Shown piece after piece: positions 26,020 through 34,319 of a DNA stretch of 64,000 bases (position 1 is its first letter; the number at the start of each line of letters is the position of its first letter). The translations under genes were made by a program, and so were the position numbers. The notes below the pieces were generated by a model. The model saw only the letters and a list, made by a program, of their open reading frames with translations. It made no database searches and was not told the DNA's origin. The stretch is from NCBI RefSeq assembly GCF_009857475.1, contig NZ_WWCJ01000023.1:1-64000 (forward strand), in the 5' to 3' direction. Source of the DNA: Pseudoduganella guangdongensis (GTDB taxonomy: Bacteria > Pseudomonadota > Gammaproteobacteria > Burkholderiales > Burkholderiaceae_D).

Positions 26020-26050
26020 TAGCTGGCCGCAAAAACTGCCATAGCTGGCC
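26009..26050 (+). repeat. short tandem duplication over the LysR stop codon
   Basis: Two adjacent copies of a 20/22-bp unit: CAAAAACTG then ATAGCTGGCC, with two extra C bases in the second copy. The first copy contains the last codons and TGA of the LysR gene. It may be a replication-slippage duplication that left the gene end intact. No function can be assigned. Confidence 0.6.
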
Positions 26051-26076
26051 AGCAGGTGGGCGCGTAGCATGGCTCC

Positions 26077-26952
26077 ATGAATACGTCCGCCTCTGCTCCC
26101 AAACACGTACTCGGCATCGACTGGGGAACCAGTAACCGCCGGGCCTATCTCATTGATCCAAGCGGCGAGTGCCGCGCGCGCCATACCGACGACCAGGGCA
26201 TGCTGGCTGCCCGTCCGCACTTCGCCCAATCCATCGACCACCTGCTGGCCGCCATGACGCTGCCGCTGGACACGCCAGTGATCGCCTCCGGCATGGTGGG
26301 CAGCGCGCAGGGCTGGCATGAAGTGCCCTACCTCGATATTTCGGTGCCGCTGCACGAGCTGCCCGGCCGCCTGCTGCGCGCTGCGCCCAACCGCTTCATC
26401 GTGCCGGGCTATTGCCAGCGCGGCGCGGAAGTCGATGTCATGCGCGGCGAGGAAACCCAGCTGCTTGGCGCCCTGGCGCTGGGCCGGGACGACGGCTGGG
26501 TGGTGCTGCCCGGCACCCACAGCAAATGGGTGCTGCTGCGCGCTGGTGCGATTCAGCAGATCCGCACTTATATGACTGGCGAGCTGTTTGCAACGCTGGG
26601 GGCGCATGGCACCCTGGCGCCGCTGTTGGGCGGGCCGGAGGATGCCGACGCTTTCACGGCCGGCATCGACGCGGCCCGCCTGCGCGCGCCGTTGAGCAAT
26701 GCCTTGTTCCGCGTCCGTGCCCGCGTGGTGTCCGGCGCCATGCCGGCTGCCCATGCCCGCTCTTTCCTGAGCGGACTGCTGATCGGCACCGAGTTCGTGG
26801 CGGCGCAGGATATGTCGTCCAGCGTGGCGTCCATTTGCTCGCCGGCGCTGCAGCAGCACTACGCGGTTGCCGCCGCCCAGTTCGGGATCACGCTGGAAAG
26901 CCTGGATCCGGATCGCGTTTATTGCGCCGCCCTGGCGCGCTTCTTCGATTGA
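26077..26952 (+). CDS. dgoK: 2-dehydro-3-deoxygalactonokinase
   Basis: 291 residues of the DgoK family (ASKHA-like sugar kinase). The N-terminal phosphate-binding DWGTSNRRAY is at about residues 15-24. MVGSAQGWHEVPY is in the middle, and VLPGTHSKWV is the conserved ATP/sugar region. It phosphorylates 2-keto-3-deoxygalactonate at C6 for DgoA. It follows the LysR gene by 57 bp and is followed by dgoA with an 8-bp gap. Cytoplasmic. Confidence 0.94.
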   Translation: MNTSASAPKHVLGIDWGTSNRRAYLIDPSGECRARHTDDQGMLAARPHFAQSIDHLLAAMTLPLDTPVIASGMVGSAQGWHEVPYLDISVPLHELPGRLLRAAPNRFIVPGYCQRGAEVDVMRGEETQLLGALALGRDDGWVVLPGTHSKWVLLRAGAIQQIRTYMTGELFATLGAHGTLAPLLGGPEDADAFTAGIDAARLRAPLSNALFRVRARVVSGAMPAAHARSFLSGLLIGTEFVAAQDMSSSVASICSPALQQHYAVAAAQFGITLESLDPDRVYCAALARFFD

Positions 26953-26960
26953 GAGCCTTG

Positions 26961-27572
26961 ATGAATCCACACCAGTTTGAACTTCCCCTGGTCGCGATCT
27001 TGCGCGGTTTGTCCCCAAGCGATGCGCCGGCGGTCGGCGCGGCGCTGTTCGAGGCCGGCTTCCGCCTGCTGGAAGTGCCGCTGAACCGACCCGGCGCGCT
27101 GGAGTCGATCCGCGTGCTGGCCGGGATGGCGCCGGACGATGCGATAGTCGGCGGCGGCACCATGTTGACCGTGGCCGATGTCGATGCGGTGGCGGCGGCA
27201 GGCGGCCGCCTGTTCGTCTCGCCCAACTGCCGCCCGGCGGTAATCGCCCATGCCGCCGCGCGCGGCATGCTGTGCGCGCCTGGCGTGGCCACGCCGACCG
27301 AAGCCTTCGATGCGCTGGATGCGGGTGCGCACGCGCTCAAGCTGTTCCCGGCTGAATCGATTGGCGTGGCGGGGGTAAAGGCGCTGCGCACCGTGCTGCC
27401 GGCCGGTACGCCGCTGTGGCCTGTGGGCGGGGTGACGCCGGAACAACTGCCGGCGTGGAAGGATGCCGGTGCCACCGGCGCCGGCATTGGCAGCCAGCTG
27501 TATGCGCCAGGCGTCGCACTGGACGCGCTGGCGCAGCGCGCCGCCGCTTACGCGGCCGCCTGGCGCGCGTAA
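26961..27572 (+). CDS. dgoA: 2-dehydro-3-deoxy-6-phosphogalactonate aldolase
   Basis: 203 residues, class I KDPG/KDPGal aldolase fold. Schiff-base Lys127 is in HALKLFPAE, with Glu38 in LLEVPLNRP and Arg15 in AILRG. The PLNRP signature is typical of the galactonate enzyme rather than of KDPG aldolase. Products are pyruvate and glyceraldehyde 3-phosphate. The last 25 bp overlap, in the convergent direction, the 3' end of the symporter gene. Confidence 0.94.
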   Translation: MNPHQFELPLVAILRGLSPSDAPAVGAALFEAGFRLLEVPLNRPGALESIRVLAGMAPDDAIVGGGTMLTVADVDAVAAAGGRLFVSPNCRPAVIAHAAARGMLCAPGVATPTEAFDALDAGAHALKLFPAESIGVAGVKALRTVLPAGTPLWPVGGVTPEQLPAWKDAGATGAGIGSQLYAPGVALDALAQRAAAYAAAWRA

Positions 27573-29221
27573 ATCACTGCCAGCAGCACGCAGACTGCGG
27601 CCGAGCCTACGGCAAAGCCGCGGTCCACCGCGAACAGGCGGCGTTCCACCACCAGCGCTTTTGCAGCGCCATCCCGTTTGCCGGCGAGGCTGATCATCAC
27701 CATGCCTGCCACGACTGCGAAGAACACCAGGAACATGCGGTCGATGAAGGGGATTTCATACACGCCGCTGCCATTGTCGGCAGCCCAGCCGATCGGCCCC
27801 AGGAAGGACAGGTCCATCATCTGCGGCAGGAACTTGAGGATGACCGAGAACACCAGGCCGCCCACCGTCGCAAACATGGCTGCCGCACTGGTGGCTTTCT
27901 TCCAGAAGAAGCCAAGCAGGAACATGGCGAGGATGCCGGGCGAGACGAAGCCGGTGTATTCCTGGATGTACTGGAAGCCGCCCTTCTTGTCGATGCCCAG
28001 CATGGGGGCGATCAACACGGCAATCGCCATGGCCACCACCACCGAGACGCGGCCAACCCAGACCATGCGTTCTTCGCTGGCCTTCGGGTTGATGCGGCCG
28101 CGATACAGGTCGAGCGTGAAAATGGTGGCGATGCTGTTTGCCTTGCCGGCCAGCGAGGCAACCACGGCGGCGGTCAGCGCGGCGAAGGCGATGCCTTTCA
28201 GGCCGGAGGGCAGCAATGCCAGCAGGGTCGGGTAGGCGCGGTCGGGATTCAGCTCACCGCCTTCGCGCAGCGCGCCGCCCAGGGCGCCAGATTGGTCCAG
28301 CGCATAGGCTGCGATACCCGGCAGGACGACGATGATCGGCATCAGCAGCTTGAGGAAGGCGGCGAACAGCAGGCCTTTGCGGGCGGTCGGCAGGTCGGCG
28401 CCGAGGGCGCGCTGGGTGATGTACTGGTTGCAGCCCCAGTAGTTCAAGTTGGCGATCCACACGCCGCCGATCAGGATACTCAGGCCCGGCAGGTCCATAT
28501 AGCTTGGGTGGTCGCGCGAGAGCACCATGTCGAAGTGGCCGTTGGCGCGCGCCAGCAGCTCGCCGGCGCCGGCGATGGCGCCCTCCTTGCCGGCCAGGCC
28601 AGCCACCAGGTCGAGCGCGAGCCAGGTGGTGACCAGGCCGCCGATTATCAGGCAGACCACCTGGATCACGTCGGTGTAGCCGATCACCTTCATGCCGCCC
28701 AGGGTGATGACGGTGGCGAACAAGGCCATGAACAGCATGCAGGGCAGCACGCCGACGCCGGACACGCTATTGATCGCCAGCGCGCCGAGGTAGAGGATGG
28801 AGGTCAGGTTGACCACGATATACAGGCCAAGCCAGAACAAGGCCATGGTCATTGCCACGCCCTTGCCGTAGCGCCGTTCCAGGAACTGGGGCATGGTGTA
28901 GATGTGGTTCTTCAGGTAGACCGGCATGAAGAAGATGGCGACCACGATCAGGGTGGCGGCGGCCATCAGCTCATACACGGCGATGGCCATGCCGATCTTG
29001 AAGCCGGCGCCGCTCATGCCGATGAACTGCTCGGCCGAGATGTTGGAGGCGATCAGGGAGGCGCCGATGGCCCACCATGTCAGCGAGCCCTCGGCCAGGA
29101 AGTAGTCGCGCGAGGCGGAGCCGGAACCGGCGTTCTTGCGCCGGTAAATCCAGAACCCGTAGGCCGCCACCACGACGAAATAGACAAGGAATACGACGGT
29201 ATCAAGCGTAGTTATTTTCAT
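27548..29221 (-). CDS. sodium/sugar symporter (SSS family, SGLT-like)
   Basis: 557 residues with about 14 membrane helices. It starts MKITTLDTVVFLVYFVVVAA with the N-terminus periplasmic, as in vSGLT. Conserved stretches include ASNISAEQFIGMSG (helix 1 sodium/sugar region), RRYGKG and NYWGCNQYITQRAL. It probably brings D-galactose (or glucose) into the cell with sodium. Convergent with dgoA, with 25 bp of overlap at the 3' ends. A strong AAGGAG site lies 13 bp before the ATG. Its separate promoter region contains the 9-bp inverted repeat at 29240-29298. Confidence 0.92.
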   Translation of the reverse strand: MKITTLDTVVFLVYFVVVAAYGFWIYRRKNAGSGSASRDYFLAEGSLTWWAIGASLIASNISAEQFIGMSGAGFKIGMAIAVYELMAAATLIVVAIFFMPVYLKNHIYTMPQFLERRYGKGVAMTMALFWLGLYIVVNLTSILYLGALAINSVSGVGVLPCMLFMALFATVITLGGMKVIGYTDVIQVVCLIIGGLVTTWLALDLVAGLAGKEGAIAGAGELLARANGHFDMVLSRDHPSYMDLPGLSILIGGVWIANLNYWGCNQYITQRALGADLPTARKGLLFAAFLKLLMPIIVVLPGIAAYALDQSGALGGALREGGELNPDRAYPTLLALLPSGLKGIAFAALTAAVVASLAGKANSIATIFTLDLYRGRINPKASEERMVWVGRVSVVVAMAIAVLIAPMLGIDKKGGFQYIQEYTGFVSPGILAMFLLGFFWKKATSAAAMFATVGGLVFSVILKFLPQMMDLSFLGPIGWAADNGSGVYEIPFIDRMFLVFFAVVAGMVMISLAGKRDGAAKALVVERRLFAVDRGFAVGSAAVCVLLAVIYARQAAA

Positions 29222-29239
29222 GGGTGCTTTGTCTCCTTA

Positions 29240-29298
29240 ATAGCAGGAGATTAACGTATTCACTTGCCAACAGTTATGCGGAAAGCACTTCCTGCTAT
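29240..29298. promoter_or_regulatory. widely spaced perfect inverted repeat upstream of the sugar symporter
   Basis: ATAGCAGGA (29240-29248) and TCCTGCTAT (29290-29298) are perfect 9-bp complements. Their centres are 50 bp apart, close to five helical turns. They flank the expected promoter of the symporter gene on the minus strand. Possible paired operator half-sites. The regulator is unknown. Confidence 0.4.
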
Positions 29299-29408
29299 GA
29301 ATTTCTGAGATAACAGCGCAACGGCCCAAGCGATCCGCCGCGAGAGACAATGCCTGGCCTGAGGCGGCGGATTGCCGGGCTGTACTAGCTGTGGCAATAT
29401 CGTGGCCT

Positions 29409-29906
29409 ATGAAAAGCCTCTACTCCCTGCTGCTCGCGGCCAGCATTGCCCTGCCCCTGCAGGCCTGCGCCGAAACCTATCATATCTATGTGAGCCGGCA
29501 CGGCGAGAAGGCCGTGTCGGAGAGCAAGGACCCGCCGCTGACGGCGGCAGGCGAGCAGCGCGCGCACCGCATTGCGCTCATGTTGAAGGACGCGGGCATC
29601 AAGCAGGTCTACAGCACGGCCTACCAGCGCACGCGCCAGACCGCCACGCCAACAGCGCAGCAATTCGGCGTGCCGGTGCAAACCTATGACCCGGGCAAGC
29701 ACGCGGAGTTTGCAAAGCAGCTGCGCAGCGCCGCTGGCGGCAACGCGCTGCTGGTGGGCCATTCGAACACGGTGCCGGACCTGGTGCGCCAACTGGGCGG
29801 CGAGCCCGGCGCGGAGATTGCGGACGACGAGTACAGCCGCCTCTACCAGCTCACCTTCACCGACGACGGCAAAGTCGCCACCCGCGTCCTGAGCTCGCAG
29901 CCGTAA
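29409..29906 (+). CDS. exported histidine phosphatase family protein
   Basis: 165 residues with an N-terminal signal peptide (LYSLLLAASIALPLQAC). Cys20 in LQAC could be a lipobox, or signal peptidase I could cut after ACA. The catalytic RHG is at residues 30-32 and the second catalytic His is His118 in VGHSNT. This is the SixA/phosphoglycerate-mutase-like fold of periplasmic phosphatases. Substrate unknown. The 3' end overlaps the convergent PEP-CTERM gene by 50 bp. Confidence 0.85.
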   Translation: MKSLYSLLLAASIALPLQACAETYHIYVSRHGEKAVSESKDPPLTAAGEQRAHRIALMLKDAGIKQVYSTAYQRTRQTATPTAQQFGVPVQTYDPGKHAEFAKQLRSAAGGNALLVGHSNTVPDLVRQLGGEPGAEIADDEYSRLYQLTFTDDGKVATRVLSSQP

Positions 29907-30579
29907 TTACCGCCATGCCGGCCAGCAGCAGCAGCCACGCGGCCGGCTCGGGCACCGGGAAGATCGCCCACACCTCCATGGCGCCATACGTGACATTGGG
30001 CGATTTATAGTCGCGCCCATCGAGCAGGCTGGAGTCGAAGTTGCTGCGCACGGGGTCGATATAGGAATACATGCTTGAATAGCCGCCGTTGGTCAGGTCC
30101 CACGGCACGTACAGGTCATGCCCGGCGCCGAACACCGGGCCGACGCGCGCGTCGTTCCAGGTCTGAAAGGAGCCGACCGTGTCCAGCGCATAGGTGCGCG
30201 GGGTTTGGCGGCTGATGTGGCGCCCGGTCAGGTTGAACAGAAAGGCCGTGCGCAGCTCGTTCTCGGTGGTGATATTGAAACTGCCGCGCGAATGCCAGCT
30301 TTGCGGATTGTAGCCGCCCACCTTGAAGGTTTGGCCCAGTTCGGTGGTCGCCTCCATCACGGTAAAGGTACGGCCCTTGCCATCGACAGCGGCATGGAAA
30401 TCGGCCGCCGTCTGGCCGTCGCGCTTCTTGTACAGGCGCTCCAGCCTGATTGGACCATTTCCCAGCCATCGCGCCAGCTGGGTTTTGTCCGCCTCCGTCA
30501 GCAACGGCGTCGCGCCGTATGCCGCAGGCAAGGCTAGCAAAATGATTGCGCCGAGCAGGCGCGTGAGGAACTTGGCCAT
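29857..30579 (-). CDS. PEP-CTERM-anchored TLD-domain protein
   Basis: 240 residues. The signal peptide (FLTRLLGAIILLALPAAYG) is followed by a TLD-like domain (about residues 30-205; LYKKRDGQTAADFHA, FKVGGYNPQSW, FQTWNDARVGPVFGAG). The C-terminal sorting tail has VPEP at residues 209-212, a hydrophobic helix (AAWLLLLAGMAVI) and a basic end (WRLCRRR). Such a tail is recognised and cut by exosortases, so the protein should be exported and then processed, perhaps by the XrtB encoded at 11069-11971. GGAGG lies 9 bp before the ATG. The 3' end overlaps the histidine phosphatase gene. Function of the TLD domain in bacteria is unclear. Confidence 0.85.
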   Translation of the reverse strand: MAKFLTRLLGAIILLALPAAYGATPLLTEADKTQLARWLGNGPIRLERLYKKRDGQTAADFHAAVDGKGRTFTVMEATTELGQTFKVGGYNPQSWHSRGSFNITTENELRTAFLFNLTGRHISRQTPRTYALDTVGSFQTWNDARVGPVFGAGHDLYVPWDLTNGGYSSMYSYIDPVRSNFDSSLLDGRDYKSPNVTYGAMEVWAIFPVPEPAAWLLLLAGMAVITAASSGRGWRLCRRR

Positions 30580-30620
30580 GGCATGACACCTCCACGGCCG
30601 ACTATATCACTTCAAAAAAA

Positions 30621-31013
30621 TTATGCGGGCACGACTGCCGTGACTTCGATTTCGACCCGGGCGCGCGGCTCCAGCAGGCCCGCCACCTCCACCGCCGTCA
30701 TGGCCGGATAGTGCTTGCCGATCAGTTCACGGTAGATGGCGCCGATCTGCGGGTAAGCGCCCACATACTCATGCTTATCGACCACGTACCAGGTCATGCG
30801 GGCAATGTGTTCCGGGCCGCCGCCCGCCTCTTTCAGCACGGCCAGCACGTTCTGCAGCGCTTGCCGTACCTGGCCGGCAAAATCGTCGGTCTGGAACTGG
30901 CACTCGGCATCCCAGCCGATCATGCCGCTGACAAACACCATGCGGCCGCTGGCCGCAATCCCGTTGGAATAGCCGCGTGGGCGGGCCCAGCCCGGCGGTT
31001 GCAAGACTTGCAT
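30621..31013 (-). CDS. RidA/YjgF family enamine/imine deaminase
   Basis: 130 residues matching the RidA family across its length (YSNGIAASGRMVFVSGMIG, ALQNVLAVLKEAGG, PRARVEIEVTAVVPA), with the conserved Arg of the last motif. RidA enzymes release ammonia from reactive enamine or imine intermediates. As the last gene of the CoA-thioester operon (10 bp after the acyl-CoA dehydrogenase) it may hydrolyse an enamine formed from 2-aminobenzoyl-CoA after ring reduction. This would explain nitrogen release and favours aminobenzoate over salicylate as substrate. That role is an inference. Confidence 0.88.
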   Translation of the reverse strand: MQVLQPPGWARPRGYSNGIAASGRMVFVSGMIGWDAECQFQTDDFAGQVRQALQNVLAVLKEAGGGPEHIARMTWYVVDKHEYVGAYPQIGAIYRELIGKHYPAMTAVEVAGLLEPRARVEIEVTAVVPA

Positions 31014-31022
31014 AGTGACTCC

Positions 31023-32198
31023 TTAGCCTTCGCGCAGCAGTTCGCGCGCAATGATCAATTGTTGTACTTCGGTGGCGCCTTCGTAAATCCGCAGCGCGCG
31101 GATTTCGCGGTACAGGCGCTCGACCGGGTGCTCGCTCACCACGCCCATGCCGCCGAACATCTGCACGGCGGCGTCGATCACCTGCTGCGCCGTTTCGGTG
31201 GCCGTCATCTTGGCCATGGCGGCCTCCTTGGTCACCTTCCGGCCCTGGTCGCGCTGCCAGGCGGCGCGGTAGGTCAGCAAGGCGCTGGCGTCGACGCCGG
31301 TCGCCATCTGCGCCAGCTTGGCTTGCGTCAGCTGGAAATCGGCCAGGGTCTGGCCGAACATCTTGCGGCCCTGGGCGTGGGCCAGCGCTTCCTCCAGCGC
31401 GCGCCGCGCGAAGCCGAGCGAGGCGCCGGCCACCGAGGTGCGGAACACGTCCAGCGTGGCCATGGCGACCTTGAAGCCCTGCCCTGCTTCACCCAGGCGC
31501 TGGCTGGCGGCAATGCGGCAGTTGCTGAATTTCAGGCGCGCCAGCGGGTGCGGAGCGATCACGTTGATGCGTTCCGCGATCTCGAAACCGGGCGTGTCCT
31601 GATCGACGATGAAGGCGCTGATGCCGCGCGCGCCGGGCGCTTCACCCGTGCGGGCGAAGACCACGTAAAAGTTGGCGATGCCGCCGTTGCTGATCCAGGT
31701 CTTTTCGCCATCGAGCACGTAATGGTCGCCGTCCTGCACGGCGGCGCACTGCATGGCGGCGACGTCGGAGCCGGCTTGCGGTTCGGACAGCGCGAAGGCG
31801 GCAATCGCTTCGCCTTTGGCCACGCGCGGCAGGTAGGCTTCCTTATTGGCGGCGCTGCCGAACAGGCTGATGGCGCCGGAACCCAGGCCCTGCATGGCGA
31901 AGGCGAAATCGGCCAGGCCGTTGTGGCGTGCCAAGGTTTCGCGGATCAGGCAGATGGCGCGGGTGTCGATGGTGTCGAGCGCGCCGCCGTAGGCCGTGCC
32001 GCCAATGGCGTGGCGCAGCCAGCCGGCATCGCCCAGGGCGCGTACCAGCTTGCGGCATTGCGCGTCCACGGCGGCGGTGGCATGCCCGTCGCCGTGGTCA
32101 TCGCGCACGTGCGCGGCGGCCCAGGCGTCCAGGTCCCGCTCCAGCTCCGCGTGGCGCGGCGCGAAGAAAGGCCAGTCGAGGTAGGATTTGTCCGCCAT
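31023..32198 (-). CDS. acyl-CoA dehydrogenase
   Basis: 391 residues from the ATG at 32198; the frame extends upstream, but that part reads antisense-like through the hydratase gene. Three-domain ACAD fold with FALSEPQAGSDVAAM and GEKTWISNGG (FAD/substrate motifs), and the C-terminal region IYEGATEVQQLIIAREL that carries the catalytic Glu-type signature. FAD-dependent alpha,beta-oxidation of an acyl-CoA in the ring-cleavage/beta-oxidation part of the pathway. Only 1 bp separates it from the upstream hydratase gene. Confidence 0.92.
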   Translation of the reverse strand: MADKSYLDWPFFAPRHAELERDLDAWAAAHVRDDHGDGHATAAVDAQCRKLVRALGDAGWLRHAIGGTAYGGALDTIDTRAICLIRETLARHNGLADFAFAMQGLGSGAISLFGSAANKEAYLPRVAKGEAIAAFALSEPQAGSDVAAMQCAAVQDGDHYVLDGEKTWISNGGIANFYVVFARTGEAPGARGISAFIVDQDTPGFEIAERINVIAPHPLARLKFSNCRIAASQRLGEAGQGFKVAMATLDVFRTSVAGASLGFARRALEEALAHAQGRKMFGQTLADFQLTQAKLAQMATGVDASALLTYRAAWQRDQGRKVTKEAAMAKMTATETAQQVIDAAVQMFGGMGVVSEHPVERLYREIRALRIYEGATEVQQLIIARELLREG

Positions 32199-32199
32199 A

Positions 32200-33054
32200 T
32201 CAATCGCCCTCGAAGACCGGTTTTTGTTTCGCCACAAAGGCGTGGTAGGCGCGGTGGAAGTCGTTGGTCGCCATGCAGATGGCTTGCGCCTGCGCCTCCG
32301 CTTCAATGGCTTCGTCCACGCCCATATTCCACTCCTGCTGCAGCATCTTTTTGGTCATGCCGTGGGCGAAGGTCGGGCCGTCCGCCAGGCCTTGCGCCAA
32401 GGCTTGCGCGGCGGCCAGCAACTGCTCCGGCGCGTGCAGGCTGTTGAAAAAGCCCCAGCGCTCGCCTTCGGCGCCAGCCATGGAGCGGCCGGTGTACAGC
32501 AGCTCCGCGGCGCGGCCCTGGCCGATCACGCGCGGCAGCAAGGCGCAGGCGCCCATATCGCAGCCGGCCAGGCCGACGCGGGTGAACAGGAAGGCGGTTT
32601 TGCTGCGCTCCGTGCCCAGGCGGATGTCGGAACCCAGCGCCAGCATGGAGCCGGCGCCGGCGCAAATGCCGTCGATGGCGGCAATCACCGGCTGCGGGCA
32701 GGCGCGCATGGCTTTCACCACGTCGCCGGTCATGCGGGTGAAGGCCAGCAGGCCCGGCATATCGAGCTTGGTCAACGGGCCGATGATTTCGTGCACGTCG
32801 CCGCCGGAGCAGAAATTGTCCCCGGCGCCGGTGATGACGATGGCTTTGATGTCGTCCGCATAGGCCATGGCGCGGAACAGGTCGCGCAGCTCGGCGTAGG
32901 AGTCGAAGGTAAGCGGGTTCTTGCGCTCGGGGCGGTTCAGGGTGAGCGTGGCGACGCCGTTGGCGACGCTGAACTTGAAGTGTTCGGCCTCATAGGTCGC
33001 CAGCAGCGCGCGGTTGCCGGGCAGGTTTTGCGGTTCCCCTTGCAGGTATTTCAT
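32200..33054 (-). CDS. enoyl-CoA hydratase/isomerase family protein
   Basis: 284 residues of the crotonase fold. The first oxyanion-hole region is GAGDNFCSGGDVHEI and the second is CAGAGSMLALGSDIRLG. An N-terminal extension of about 25 residues precedes the core. It hydrates or opens an unsaturated (possibly alicyclic) CoA thioester after the monooxygenase/reductase step. The start codon overlaps the MarR stop by 4 bp (ATGA), so the two are translationally coupled. Confidence 0.92.
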   Translation of the reverse strand: MKYLQGEPQNLPGNRALLATYEAEHFKFSVANGVATLTLNRPERKNPLTFDSYAELRDLFRAMAYADDIKAIVITGAGDNFCSGGDVHEIIGPLTKLDMPGLLAFTRMTGDVVKAMRACPQPVIAAIDGICAGAGSMLALGSDIRLGTERSKTAFLFTRVGLAGCDMGACALLPRVIGQGRAAELLYTGRSMAGAEGERWGFFNSLHAPEQLLAAAQALAQGLADGPTFAHGMTKKMLQQEWNMGVDEAIEAEAQAQAICMATNDFHRAYHAFVAKQKPVFEGD

Positions 33055-33536
33055 GGTTTTTCCTTTTCTTCGCGGGCGTACAGATGGCCCTTCATTTGCG
33101 ACAGCAGGTCGATCAGCTGTCCTTTGTCTTCTTGCGTAATGTCCTGCAGCAGTTCGGCCACCCAGCGCTCGTGGACTTCCGCCATTTCGCTAAAGGCTTT
33201 GCGACCGGCGGCCGTGAGCTTGACGCTGAAGGCGCGGCCGTCTTTCGGGTCGGGCACGCGCACCACCAGCTTTTCCTGCTCCAGCTGGTCGGTGATGCCG
33301 GTGATATTGCCGCCGGTGACCATCATGCGCTTGGAGAGTTCGCCCATGCGCAAGCCTTCCGGGTGGCGCTCCAGCTGCGCCATCAGGTCGAAGCGCGGCA
33401 GGGTGATGCCGAACTCGGTGCGCAGGCGGCTGCGGATCTCGGCTTCGATCTTGGTGGTGCAGGAGAGCATGCGCAGCCACAGTTTGAGCGACTGGTGGTG
33501 GTCGTTGGTCAGGCGGCTTTCCAGGTCGAGTTGCAT
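33051..33536 (-). CDS. MarR-family regulator of the aromatic CoA-thioester operon
   Basis: 161 residues, ATG at 33536. Winged helix-turn-helix MarR fold (GITLPRFDLMAQLERHPEGLRM, recognition region LSKRMMVTGGNITGITDQLE, wing VPDPKDGRAFSVKLT). MarR proteins near aromatic-CoA genes usually repress until an aryl-CoA ligand binds. Located inside the operon, so autoregulation is likely. A candidate site is the TAAA-rich dyad upstream of the CoA-ligase gene (38396-38408). Confidence 0.9.
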   Translation of the reverse strand: MQLDLESRLTNDHHQSLKLWLRMLSCTTKIEAEIRSRLRTEFGITLPRFDLMAQLERHPEGLRMGELSKRMMVTGGNITGITDQLEQEKLVVRVPDPKDGRAFSVKLTAAGRKAFSEMAEVHERWVAELLQDITQEDKGQLIDLLSQMKGHLYAREEKEKP

Positions 33537-33549
33537 GGTCCCTGCTTCC

Positions 33550-34317
33550 TTACATGACTTCACCGCCGGCGACGGCGATGGATTGGCCGGTGATCGCGCC
33601 CGATGCCGGCTGGCACAGCCAGGCAACGGCGTTGGCCACCTCCTCCACCTGCACCAGCTTTTGCTGCGGGTTGGCGGCGGCCAGTTCGGCGCGCGCCTGC
33701 TCTTCGCTGCGGCCGGTTTTTTGCATGATGTTGGCGATGGCGTCTTGCACGATATCGGTTTCGGTGTAGCCGGGGCAGACGGCGTTGACGGTGATGTTCC
33801 TGGTCGCCAGCTCCAGCGCCAGGGCCTTGGTCAGGCCGACCAGGCCGTGCTTGGCGGCGACGTAGGCGCTGACGTACTTGTAGCCTTTCAGGCCGGCGGT
33901 GGAGGCGATATTGATGATGCGCCCCCAGCCCGCGTCCAGCATTTGCGGCAACACTGCTTGCGTGCAGTGGAAGGCGCCGGTCAGGTTCACGTCCAGCATT
34001 TGCTGCCAATGGGCCGCCGTGGTTTTCGCGAATGGCGCCGGGCGGGCCTGTCCCGCATTGTTGAGCAGGATCGTGATGGGTCCAAGCAGTTGCGCCGCTT
34101 CCGCGATGGCCTGGTGCACGCCAGCTTCGTCGGTCACGTCCAGCACGCAAATCGCCACACCCGCTTTCCCGGTTTCCTCCGCCAGCGCCGCCGCGGCGCC
34201 TTCCAGCGTTTCCAGATCGCGCCCGGCGATGGTGACGTTGATGCCCTGCGCCAGCAGCGTCCGGGCGCAGGCCAGGCCGATGCCGCGCCCGCCGCCCGTA
34301 ATGAATGCGTGTTGCAT
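33550..34317 (-). CDS. short-chain dehydrogenase/reductase (3-hydroxyacyl-CoA dehydrogenase-like)
   Basis: 255 residues, classical SDR. The cofactor motif TGGGRGIG (residues 8-15), NNAG, and the catalytic Ser-Tyr-Lys set (IINIASTAG and YVAAKHG) are all present. It resembles 3-hydroxybutyrate/3-hydroxyacyl-CoA dehydrogenases. In this operon it would oxidise the hydroxyacyl-CoA made by the hydratase. The ATG at 34317 is 2 bp from the stop of the upstream hydroxylase gene. Confidence 0.9.
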   Translation of the reverse strand: MQHAFITGGGRGIGLACARTLLAQGINVTIAGRDLETLEGAAAALAEETGKAGVAICVLDVTDEAGVHQAIAEAAQLLGPITILLNNAGQARPAPFAKTTAAHWQQMLDVNLTGAFHCTQAVLPQMLDAGWGRIINIASTAGLKGYKYVSAYVAAKHGLVGLTKALALELATRNITVNAVCPGYTETDIVQDAIANIMQKTGRSEEQARAELAAANPQQKLVQVEEVANAVAWLCQPASGAITGQSIAVAGGEVM

Positions 34318-34319
34318 GC

